NCBI RefSeq assembly: GCF_006494775.1
Contig: NZ_CP041146.1
Coordinates: 496,001 to 560,000, forward strand
Origin: Nocardioides humi
GTDB lineage: Bacteria > Actinomycetota > Actinomycetes > Propionibacteriales > Nocardioidaceae
Direction of reading: 5' to 3'
DNA: 64,000 bases
This document shows, piece by piece, positions 1 to 7,277 of the stretch. The position numbers and the translations under genes are program-made. The notes beneath the pieces were generated by a model, which was not told where the DNA came from, did no database searches, and was given only the letters and a program-made list of their open reading frames with translations. How positions within the stretch are numbered: the stretch's first letter is position 1; each line of letters opens with the position of its first letter.

Positions 1-544
1 GGGGACGTGGCCGTCGCGGAAGACGGCCAGCAGGGCCTGCTCGCCGTCGACGGCCGGCGGCTCGGGGTCGGCGGCGCCCACCAGGAGCAGGCGCGCGACG
101 GCCTCGCCGGCGACCTGCTGCAGGTCGGCGCGCCCGTCGGGGGCGAGCGGGGTGCCCGGTCGCGCCCCGCCGCCCCAGGCATAGCCGCCGAGCACCCGGA
201 CCAGCCGCGTGGTCAGCGTGCGCTCGGGGTCGTCGACCGGGGCGAGGACGTCCTCCTGGGTCTGGGCGACCTGGCGACCGCCGTGCTCCTGCACGAGCCG
301 GGCCAGGTCGTCCACGTCGCCGACCTCCGGGAAGTGGATCAGCGCGAGGGCGTTGGCCAGCACGGACCTCCCGATCACGGCCCGGCTGCCGTCGCGGACG
401 TCCAGGCCCGCGGAGACGCGGTACCAGAGCTCCTGGACGGCCTCGTCCACCTGCACGCGCCGCTCGAACGACGCGATGATCCCCCGCACGCTGCTGCTCG
501 TCCCGGCTACCGCGCCCGGCCGGAGGCGCGCAGGATCGCTCGCA
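1..544 (-). CDS. Unknown protein, 5' part only, probable 1-base frameshift
   Basis: The gene enters from the left edge; only its N-terminal ~180 residues are here. The minus-strand frame from 489 to 1 is clearly coding (third positions almost all G/C). Visible text includes FERRVQVDEAVQELWYRVSA and a Gly-rich GGYAWGGG stretch. I recognise no family. Start: within the frame the first usable codon is GTG at 489, without a good ribosome site. An ATG at 544 is preceded by GGGGAGGGG and runs 12 codons to a stop. Adding one C to the CC at 510-511 on the + strand joins this ATG to the main frame, matching the pattern of single missing C residues elsewhere in the window. I therefore prefer 544. Function cannot be assigned. 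Confidence 0.55.
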
Positions 545-683
545 TGCCCGACCCCTCCCCCGACCCCTCCCCGGAGCCGAACCTGATGCGGCCGGCACCC
601 GAGCGCCCAACCGCCGATGGTCACAATGCAGGCTAGTCGCAGCGGATGCGAGGCATTCCCGCCATGCGGTATCAGATCCGACA

Positions 684-2135
684 TCACGACGCCGCCGGCG
701 GAGGACGCAGGGCCGCGCGGACCTGCGTGGCGGCGGTCGGCACGAGCCGGCGTACGACGAGCGCGGCGACCAGCAGGTAGCCGACCGCGGCGACGGCCAG
801 CGCCAGGGGCAGCGGGCCGATCGTCTCCAGGGCCACGCCGACCGCGGCGGACGCGGCGCCGACGACGAGCATCGCCCGGGCCGACACGACCTGGCCCACG
901 ATCCGGACGAGCGCGCGCAGCACGATCACCGACTCGACCAGAAAGGCGAACGACGTGGCGAAGGCGGCCGCCGTCAGTCCCCAGCGCGGGATCAGCCAGA
1001 GGTTGAGCCCGACGTTGACGGCCAGCGCCACCACGCTCGAGACCAGCACCACCGGGTAGGGCCGCAGAGCCAGCAGGACCGTCGAGGCAAGGTAGGAGAC
1101 GCCGAAGAGGAGCGGTGCGGCGGCCAGGCCCCACATCAGGCCGCGGTGGACGAACTCGGGGCCGAAGAGCAGGCCCACGAGGTCGTCGCCCCGGGTGGCG
1201 AGCAGGACGCCGTAGGGCACGTAGATCGCCGCCACGACGACGAGGCTGCGCTGCGCCCAGAGCCGCACGTGCTCACGGTCGTCGGGCCGGCTGGCGATGA
1301 CCGGGACGTAGGCGCGCGAGAGGGTCCAGCTGACGAAGAGCACCGTCTCGAACACGCGGTACCCGGCGCCGTACACGCCGACGGCGGTGGTGCCGAGGAT
1401 GATGCCGATCAGCGCCGCGTCGATGCGGAACATCCCCATCGAGGCGACCGCGCCGAGCCCCATGACGGGAGCGGCCTCCAGGATCATCCGGACCTCGGCC
1501 CGGCTCCCCCGCATCCGCAGCCGGACCCCGGCCCGGTGCGCGGCGATGTGCATGCCGACGACGCCGACGCAGGTGGCGAGGAGGTAGCCGAGCGCGGTCC
1601 ACCACACGCTCGACGTCGCGAGCAGGACGCCGACGGCCAGGACCAGCGCGGAGAAGCGCTGGATCACCAGGACGACGGCGGACAGGTGCTGCCGCTGGCG
1701 GGCGCCGCACGCCGCACGGGAGGCGTCGACGAGCGTCTCGGCCAGCCCCGCCGCCACGAGCAGGGTGACAGCGAGGGCGCTCGCGGGCGCCATGGTCGCG
1801 AACAGGACGATCGCGGTCGGCACCAGCACGGCGGCGGAGAGCACCAGCCGGATCCCCACCAGCGCTCCGTAGCAGCGGTCGAGCAGGTCGGGGCGGGCGC
1901 TGCCGAGCTGGGTGAGCCGCGCCTCGAGGCCGAGCGAGGAGAACACGGCGAGCAGGAGGCCGAGGCTCCAGCCGAAGGAGAGCACGCCGAACTCGGCGAC
2001 TCCCAGGATCCGGGCGAGGAGCAGGAAGGTCACGAAGGTCGCGACCTTGCCGAGCAGCTCGGCGACGGCGAGGGTCACGATCGCGGCGCCGGTACGCCGC
2101 AGCAGGTCGTCGTCCTGCTCCGTCACGTCCGTCAT
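684..2135 (-). CDS. Polysaccharide flippase, Wzx/MOP type
   Basis: 483 residues with about 12-14 hydrophobic segments and little soluble sequence, typical of lipid-linked oligosaccharide flippases of the MOP superfamily (usual length 420-500). The N-terminus (AELLGKVATFVTFLLLARIL) matches the family pattern of a first helix with Gly/Lys followed by LARxLG. It would move undecaprenyl-linked repeat units across the inner membrane. Its ATG overlaps the stop of the acyltransferase gene upstream (ATGA at 2132-2135), so it is the last gene of the polysaccharide cluster. It is the second flippase domain here, the other being fused to a polymerase at 7259-10066, so two different substrates, or division of labour, are possible. 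Family assignment is solid; substrate unknown. Confidence 0.85.
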   Translation of the reverse strand: MTDVTEQDDDLLRRTGAAIVTLAVAELLGKVATFVTFLLLARILGVAEFGVLSFGWSLGLLLAVFSSLGLEARLTQLGSARPDLLDRCYGALVGIRLVLSAAVLVPTAIVLFATMAPASALAVTLLVAAGLAETLVDASRAACGARQRQHLSAVVLVIQRFSALVLAVGVLLATSSVWWTALGYLLATCVGVVGMHIAAHRAGVRLRMRGSRAEVRMILEAAPVMGLGAVASMGMFRIDAALIGIILGTTAVGVYGAGYRVFETVLFVSWTLSRAYVPVIASRPDDREHVRLWAQRSLVVVAAIYVPYGVLLATRGDDLVGLLFGPEFVHRGLMWGLAAAPLLFGVSYLASTVLLALRPYPVVLVSSVVALAVNVGLNLWLIPRWGLTAAAFATSFAFLVESVIVLRALVRIVGQVVSARAMLVVGAASAAVGVALETIGPLPLALAVAAVGYLLVAALVVRRLVPTAATQVRAALRPPPAAS

Positions 2136-3244
2136 CGCTCGGCGATCCGGCGCACGGCCGCGTCGGGGAGCATCGCCTTGACCCGGCTCCGGGCACGGGC
2201 CTCCCAGGCGTCGACCGCCCCGATCCAGGCGTGGGAGGCCGCACGCAGCTCGCAGCGGTGGATCTCGGCGTTGCCGAACTTGGCCTCGGTCCGGCCCCGC
2301 AGCCAGTCGAAGGTGGTGATGCCGGGGTCGGCGACCGCGCGCTGCACGGCCGCCATCTCGCAGACGATCCCGCCGCGGTAGCGCAGCCAGTCCTGCGCGA
2401 CCCGGCCGTCGTACAGCCGGAGCGTGGCGCCGTCGGTCATCGTGGTCGCGAAGCCCAGCACCTCCTCGCCGACGACCAGCAGGTGCATCCGCGCCCGGCC
2501 CTCGGCGACGGCGGCGCGCACGAAGGCCTCGTAGAACGCGCGCGTGGCCGGGTCGTCCAGGTGGCTGCGCCGGCCGCTCCCGTGGTCGCGCCCCCGGCGC
2601 ACGTCGATCACGGCCGGGAGCCACCGCTCGAAGCCCTCGGGATCGTCCACCTCCAGGCTCGTCGCGGCCAGCCCGTCGCTCGCCAGGCGGTTGAGCGCGG
2701 TGTGCGGCTTGCGCCGCCGGTTGCGGCTGAGCCGGTAGGTCGTGCCCGGCCCGTCGATCCGCGGCATCGGCGGCCCGGCGACGACCGTCGCGCCGGGGAG
2801 GCGCGCACGGAGCCCCGCCAGCACCGGGTCCTCCGGCGCGAGCTGGCTCAGGGCGAGCGACCAGCGGCGGTGACCGCGGATCCAGGCCGCGATCGCCTCG
2901 GCGAGCACGTCGGCGGCGTCCACGTCGTCGTGGAACAGCTCGGCGTAGTCGTTGAGCCCGCCGCCCAGCACCTCGACGCGCGTCACGCCGCGCCGGCGGC
3001 GTACCGCCAGGGCGGCGAGACCGACGACGGCGCCGTCCCGGCGCACGGTGATCGCGACCGGCTCCCCCGGCAGGTGCCGGGCCGCGGCGCCGAGCCAGGC
3101 GGACGAGGTCGAGAACGCGGTGCTGTGCCGGTCGACGTACGACGCGAGGCCGGTCAGCTCCGTGAGGGCGGCAGCACCGACCGCGACGGCGGTCGCGGTG
3201 ACGGCGGTACGCGCGGGCATGCCTCTCTGGTGCACCGGCGTCAC
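2132..3244 (-). CDS. CelD/BcsL-type GNAT acyltransferase
   Basis: 370 residues. The C-terminal half (about 180-330) has the GNAT-like fold signature of the CelD/BcsL (FemAB-like) group: FYEAFVRAA, a central strand LLVVGEEVLGFATTM, then LRLYDGRVAQDWLRYRGGI and an end-block FDWLRGRTEAKFGNAE. Members add acyl or aminoacyl groups to polysaccharides or cell-wall precursors, or sit in exopolysaccharide loci without assigned substrate. GTG start; overlaps galE by four bases upstream and the flippase by four bases downstream, so it is translated with both. Likely role: acyl decoration of the repeat unit in the cytoplasm. The specific acyl donor cannot be read from sequence. Confidence 0.8.
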   Translation of the reverse strand: MTPVHQRGMPARTAVTATAVAVGAAALTELTGLASYVDRHSTAFSTSSAWLGAAARHLPGEPVAITVRRDGAVVGLAALAVRRRRGVTRVEVLGGGLNDYAELFHDDVDAADVLAEAIAAWIRGHRRWSLALSQLAPEDPVLAGLRARLPGATVVAGPPMPRIDGPGTTYRLSRNRRRKPHTALNRLASDGLAATSLEVDDPEGFERWLPAVIDVRRGRDHGSGRRSHLDDPATRAFYEAFVRAAVAEGRARMHLLVVGEEVLGFATTMTDGATLRLYDGRVAQDWLRYRGGIVCEMAAVQRAVADPGITTFDWLRGRTEAKFGNAEIHRCELRAASHAWIGAVDAWEARARSRVKAMLPDAAVRRIAER

Positions 3245-4272
3245 CCTCCTGATCCTGCGGGCACCCGCTCACGTCGCGACAGGTCGGGCAGCACCAGCCC
3301 GCGGCGCTCGAGCCAGGCCAGCGTGTCGGCGACGGCGGTGGCGAGGTCCCGCTCGGCCCGCCAGCCGAGCAGCCGGCGCGCCCGGTCGGTGCGGGCGTAG
3401 GCGCCCACGGTGTCGCCCGGCCGGCGGGGCCCCTCGACGACGGGCACCGGGCGGCCGGTCGCGTGCTCGAAGGCCGCGACCAGCTCGCGCACGGTGGTGC
3501 CGCGGCCGGTGCCGAGGTTGATGGCGTGGGCCGGACGCCCGTCGAGGGCACGGTCGAACCGCTCGAGCGCGGTGACATGGGCCCGGGCGAGGTCCCACAC
3601 GTGCACGTAGTCGCGGATCGCCGTGCCGTCGCGGGTCGGGTAGTCGGTCCCCATGATCGAGAACGGGGTGCCGGCACCCCAGGCGTGGGCGAGCACGCCG
3701 AGCGCGTGCGTGGGCCTGCGCAGCTGGACGCCGGTCCGCAGCAGCGGGTCGGCGCCGACGGGGTTGAAGTAGCGCAGCGCGAGGACGCGGAGACCGGTGG
3801 CGACGGCGAGGTCGGCGAGCATCGTCTCGGCGATCGCCTTGGTCCGCGCGTAGGGGCTGGCGGGCGCCCAGGGCGAGGACTCGTCGACGCTGTGGTCCGT
3901 CCCGGGCCGGTAGATCGCGGCCGAGCTGCTGAAGACCAGGTCCCGCACACCGCAGCCGGCGAGGGTCTCGGCGAGCTCCAGGGTGCCGGTCACGTTGGTG
4001 CGGTAGTAGTCGCCGGGCCGGGCGACCGAGTCCGGTACGACGACCCGCGCCGCGCAGTGCACGGCGGCCGTGATGCCGGGGTTCTCGGCGAGCACCCGGC
4101 GGACGAGGGCGCGGTCGGCGACGTCCCCCTGGTAGAACCGGTGCCCGCGCACGAACTCGGCGCGCCCGGTCGACAGGTCGTCGAGGACGACCGCCCGGTG
4201 CCCGGCGTCCGTCAGCGCGGAGGCGACGGTGCTGCCGATGTAGCCGGCTCCGCCGGTGATCAGGACGTCCAT
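3241..4272 (-). CDS. galE: UDP-glucose 4-epimerase (GalE-type SDR)
   Basis: 343 residues, the normal GalE length. Rossmann motif GGAGYIGS at residues 7-14, acidic strand end VVLDDLSTG, catalytic S-S-A around SSSAAIY with YARTK (Tyr-x-x-x-Lys) about 30 residues later, then RYFNPVGAD, and a C-terminal NLGTGRGTTVRELV block. It interconverts UDP-glucose and UDP-galactose (or the N-acetyl forms), supplying nucleotide sugar to the surrounding glycosyltransferases. GTG/ATG overlap of four bases with the acyltransferase. A UDP-sugar epimerase of different specificity is possible, since extended SDRs are hard to separate by eye. Confidence 0.88.
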   Translation of the reverse strand: MDVLITGGAGYIGSTVASALTDAGHRAVVLDDLSTGRAEFVRGHRFYQGDVADRALVRRVLAENPGITAAVHCAARVVVPDSVARPGDYYRTNVTGTLELAETLAGCGVRDLVFSSSAAIYRPGTDHSVDESSPWAPASPYARTKAIAETMLADLAVATGLRVLALRYFNPVGADPLLRTGVQLRRPTHALGVLAHAWGAGTPFSIMGTDYPTRDGTAIRDYVHVWDLARAHVTALERFDRALDGRPAHAINLGTGRGTTVRELVAAFEHATGRPVPVVEGPRRPGDTVGAYARTDRARRLLGWRAERDLATAVADTLAWLERRGLVLPDLSRRERVPAGSGG

Positions 4273-4273
4273 G

Positions 4274-5077
4274 TCAGCACCGTCCGGGCACGCCCGGCGG
4301 CACGCCGTCCGGGATGGCCTGGGCGAGGACCCGCTCGAGCTGCAGCTGCGCGGGCACGGGATGGAAGAGCCGCAGCCGGATCCGGCGCGGCTCCCCCGGG
4401 GCGAAGCAGTAGAACCGCCCGGACACGACCTGCGCCACGGCGCCGTTCTCGTCGACGAGCACCGCCTGGGCGGCGACGTACCCGGTGAGCTCGCCGTGCG
4501 CGGTCAGCCGGACCGTCACCACGGTGTCGTCGGTCTCGCGGTGCAGCTTCGGGCGACCGACGTCGATCCGCGGCGCGTCCCCGGTCTCGCCGAGGTCGGC
4601 GGAGACCGGCCGGACCTCGACGTCGGCGACGTCCCTGAGCTCCGAGCGGAGCTGCGCGAACAGGCCGAACTCCTGGCCGGGCGCGAGTCCGACGATCGTG
4701 CAGCACACGTCCTTGGGCGTGCCGCTGGTGGTGAGCAGCGCGACGCCCGAGCGGTCGCGGGCGGTGATGGCCACCCGCGCCCGGTCGATGACCCGGTCGG
4801 AGTCGTTGCGGACGACGACGGCGAGCTGTCCGGCGGCCATCCCCCAGGAGACGACGCCCAGGCGGGGCTCCGACGGGTCGGCGGGGTCGGCGCTCGGCGT
4901 GTCGTCGGGACCGGCCGGCGTGGTGGTCCGGCCGGCCGCGGGCCGGTCGGGCTCGTCGGACGTCCGGTCCACGACGCCGGTCATGAGCAGAAAGCCGCCG
5001 ACCAGGCCGACCAGCAGGCAGCCGAAGCCGACGAACAGCGGCCACTTGGGCCCTCGATCCTCGCTCCAGGGGCTCAT
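4274..5077 (-). CDS. Unknown membrane-anchored protein of the polysaccharide cluster
   Basis: 267 residues. A short charged N-terminus (MSPWSEDRGPKW) is followed by one membrane helix (about 13-34, FVGFGCLLVGLVGGFLL), then a Pro/Thr/Asp-rich linker and a ~190-residue beta-rich extracytoplasmic domain with strand-like stretches LAVVVRNDSDRVID and VTVRLTAHGELTGYV. The pattern resembles the FxLyD-like or immunoglobulin-like outer domains of actinobacterial surface proteins, but I cannot name a family. Three cysteines (CC near 157, C near 227) could form a disulfide. Start chosen at 5077 because ATGA overlaps the preceding glycosyltransferase and GGAAGG lies 6-11 bases upstream. It is probably an envelope accessory of export. 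Confidence 0.7.
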   Translation of the reverse strand: MSPWSEDRGPKWPLFVGFGCLLVGLVGGFLLMTGVVDRTSDEPDRPAAGRTTTPAGPDDTPSADPADPSEPRLGVVSWGMAAGQLAVVVRNDSDRVIDRARVAITARDRSGVALLTTSGTPKDVCCTIVGLAPGQEFGLFAQLRSELRDVADVEVRPVSADLGETGDAPRIDVGRPKLHRETDDTVVTVRLTAHGELTGYVAAQAVLVDENGAVAQVVSGRFYCFAPGEPRRIRLRLFHPVPAQLQLERVLAQAIPDGVPPGVPGRC

Positions 5078-6165
5078 CGCATTCCTTCCGTTGTCATTCC
5101 CGCGCAGGCCGGTGCCCCGAGCACGCGGGCATGGATCTCCCGGTAGCGGGCCACCATCCGGTCGGCGTCGAACCGCTGGCGGAAGACGGCCCGCCCGCGG
5201 TCGCCGAGCGCCGCGCGGACGGCGCGGTCGCCCGTGACCTCGTCGAGGGCCCGGGCGAGTGCCGGCACCGAGCCCGGGCGCGCCATGCGCACCGCGCCGG
5301 CGAAGTGGTCGACGATCCCCGGCACCGCCGAGGCCACGACGGGCACGCCGGCGCCCAGCGCCTCGAGCACCGAGATCGGCAGGCCCTCCCAGTCGGTGGG
5401 CAGGACCATGAGGTCGGCCGCGGCGAGCAGCCGCGGCACGTCGGAGCGCGGCCCGAGGAAGCGGACCCGCGGGCCCAGGCCGAGCCGGGACGCCTGCTCC
5501 TCCAGGCGGGCGCGCCGGGGGCCGTCGCCCGCGAGGAGCAGGGTGGCGGGCCGCTCGAGGCGGGCCCAGGCGTCGAGCAGGAGGTCGTGGCGCTTCTGGT
5601 CGACCATCCGCGCCAGGCACAGCCCGGCGACCTCGGTGCCGCGCAGGCCGAGCTCGCGGCGCGCCTCGTCGCGGGGGTACGCGGGCGGCGCCGGGACGCC
5701 GTTGGTGACGACGTCGATCCGGGCGGCCGGGTACCCGTGCCGCTCGAGCTGCTCGGCGAGGTGCGGCGCCACGACGACGACCCGGTCGCTGGTGCGCGCG
5801 AGGATCCGGGCCGCCCGCCCGGCCTCGGCCTCGTCCACGCCGTGCAGGGTGGTGACGATCGGCGTACGCCGGGGGAAGGCGAGGCGGGCGAGCACCGACG
5901 GCTTGGGGTTGTGGGCGTGCACCAGGTCGGGCCGCTCGACCGAGCGCAGCCGCCGCAGCGAGCCCACCAGGTCGGCCGGGCGGCGACCCACCAGCCGCAA
6001 CGGCAGGTGCGCGACGCCCACGTCCTCGAGCTCGGCGACCCGGAAGCCCGGCGTGCTCGCGACCCGGACGTCGTGGCCCTGGGCGGCGGCGTCGATCGCC
6101 AGCCGGACGGCGACGACCTCGGCGCCCCCGACGCCCAGCTCGGAGATGACGCTCAGCAGTCTCAT
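5074..6165 (-). CDS. Glycosyltransferase family 4
   Basis: 363 residues with GT-B architecture. N-terminal acceptor domain starts LLSVISELGVGGAEVVAVRL (the Gly-rich GGAE loop), contains VHAHNPKPSVLAR; the C-terminal nucleotide-sugar domain has VTNGVP, LLLAGDGPRRARLEEQ, and the conserved ending WEGLPISVLEALGAGVPVVAS with the E-x7-E pair. It would transfer one sugar to a lipid-linked acceptor at the cytoplasmic face. Four-base overlaps on both sides. The last ten residues (CAGMTTEGMR) come from a short stretch resembling a dispersed CATTCCCGCG repeat, so the natural C-terminus may have been extended by repeat insertion. Confidence 0.88.
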   Translation of the reverse strand: MRLLSVISELGVGGAEVVAVRLAIDAAAQGHDVRVASTPGFRVAELEDVGVAHLPLRLVGRRPADLVGSLRRLRSVERPDLVHAHNPKPSVLARLAFPRRTPIVTTLHGVDEAEAGRAARILARTSDRVVVVAPHLAEQLERHGYPAARIDVVTNGVPAPPAYPRDEARRELGLRGTEVAGLCLARMVDQKRHDLLLDAWARLERPATLLLAGDGPRRARLEEQASRLGLGPRVRFLGPRSDVPRLLAAADLMVLPTDWEGLPISVLEALGAGVPVVASAVPGIVDHFAGAVRMARPGSVPALARALDEVTGDRAVRAALGDRGRAVFRQRFDADRMVARYREIHARVLGAPACAGMTTEGMR

Positions 6166-7277
6166 GCGGCCACTCCCTCGTAGATCGCGACCAGCGAGCC
6201 GACTGTGCGGCCCAGGTCGAACCGCTCGGCGACCCGGGCCCGGGCGGACGTGCCCAGTGCGCGACGCAGGCCGCCGTCCGCCGTCAGCGTCGTCAGCGCC
6301 TCGACCCACTGCTCGCCGTCCCCCGGGGAGACCAGCAGCCCGTCGACGCCGTGCCGGACGATCTCGGGGACGCCGCCGACCCGGGTCGCGACCGGCGGGA
6401 CGCCGCAGGCCATCGCCTGGAGGAGGGCCATCGGGCAGGCCTCGGCGGCCGAGGAGAGCAGGAACAGGTCGGCGTCCCGCAGGAGCCCGGACGGGTCGGC
6501 GACGTAGCCGGGGAGGCTCACCCGTCCGGCCGTCCCGGTCGCGGCGACGGCGGCCTCGACGGCCGCTCGCTCGGGGCCGTCGCCGACCAGCACGAGGTCG
6601 AGGCCGGGTACCCGGGCCAGCGCCCGGACCAGGTCGGGGACCCGCTTGACCGGCTGCATGAGCCCGACCCAGACGGCCGTCACCCGCTCGCGCGCAGCGA
6701 CCGGCGCGGGCCCGGGCCGGGCGGCGAGCCAGTCCGGCGCGACGCCGTTGGGTACGGCGTGCACCCGGTCGGGCGCCACGCCGATCTCGTCGCGTGCGTA
6801 GCGGGCCAGCGCCTCGCAGGGCGTCACCACCGCCGAGCGCGGCGAGCCGGACAGCAGGCGCTCGGCCCAGAGGTACGCGACGCGGTCGCGGAGCCGGGGC
6901 CGCGCGATCTCGAGGTTGCCGGGGACCAGCGTGGCCAGCGGGTCCGGGACGCCGTGCAGGGTGTAGACGGTGGGCAGCGACCCGCGCAGGCCGAGGAGCC
7001 GGCCGACGAGCCCGGCGCGGCGGTCCTGCAGGTGGACGACGTCCGGCCGGATCCGGCGCAGCGCGCCGGCGACGTCGCGGAGCCCGCGGAGGTCGGTCTT
7101 GTCGCGCATCGCGGCCGGGTGGGTGTGCACCCCCCTGCGTGCGGCGTCCTCGAGCACGACGCCGGCGGGACCGACGACGTGGCTGTCGTGGCCGAGCCGG
7201 GCGAGCTCGGCCGCCACGTCGAGGGCGTGGTCGACGGGCCCGCCGCGCTCCTGGGTGATCAGCTGGACGACGCGCAT
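6162..7277 (-). CDS. Glycosyltransferase family 4
   Basis: 371 residues, GT-B type. The N-terminus MRVVQLITQERGGPVDHALD carries the GGP loop of GT4 enzymes; PDVVHLQDRRAGLVGRL and YTLHGVPDP follow in the first lobe. Second lobe: AVPNGV, VGLMQPVKRVPDLV, LVLVGDGPER, and the acidic E-x7-E block SSAAEACPMALLQAMACGV. Retaining transferase of the repeat-unit assembly line. It overlaps the Wzx-Wzy fusion gene upstream by 19 bases (7259-7277) and the next transferase by four, so translation is coupled. Donor sugar unknown. Confidence 0.88.
   Translation of the reverse strand: MRVVQLITQERGGPVDHALDVAAELARLGHDSHVVGPAGVVLEDAARRGVHTHPAAMRDKTDLRGLRDVAGALRRIRPDVVHLQDRRAGLVGRLLGLRGSLPTVYTLHGVPDPLATLVPGNLEIARPRLRDRVAYLWAERLLSGSPRSAVVTPCEALARYARDEIGVAPDRVHAVPNGVAPDWLAARPGPAPVAARERVTAVWVGLMQPVKRVPDLVRALARVPGLDLVLVGDGPERAAVEAAVAATGTAGRVSLPGYVADPSGLLRDADLFLLSSAAEACPMALLQAMACGVPPVATRVGGVPEIVRHGVDGLLVSPGDGEQWVEALTTLTADGGLRRALGTSARARVAERFDLGRTVGSLVAIYEGVAA

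Noticed and set aside
7..636. + strand open frame at the left edge
   Set aside because: Third-position bias and sensible protein sequence are on the minus strand.
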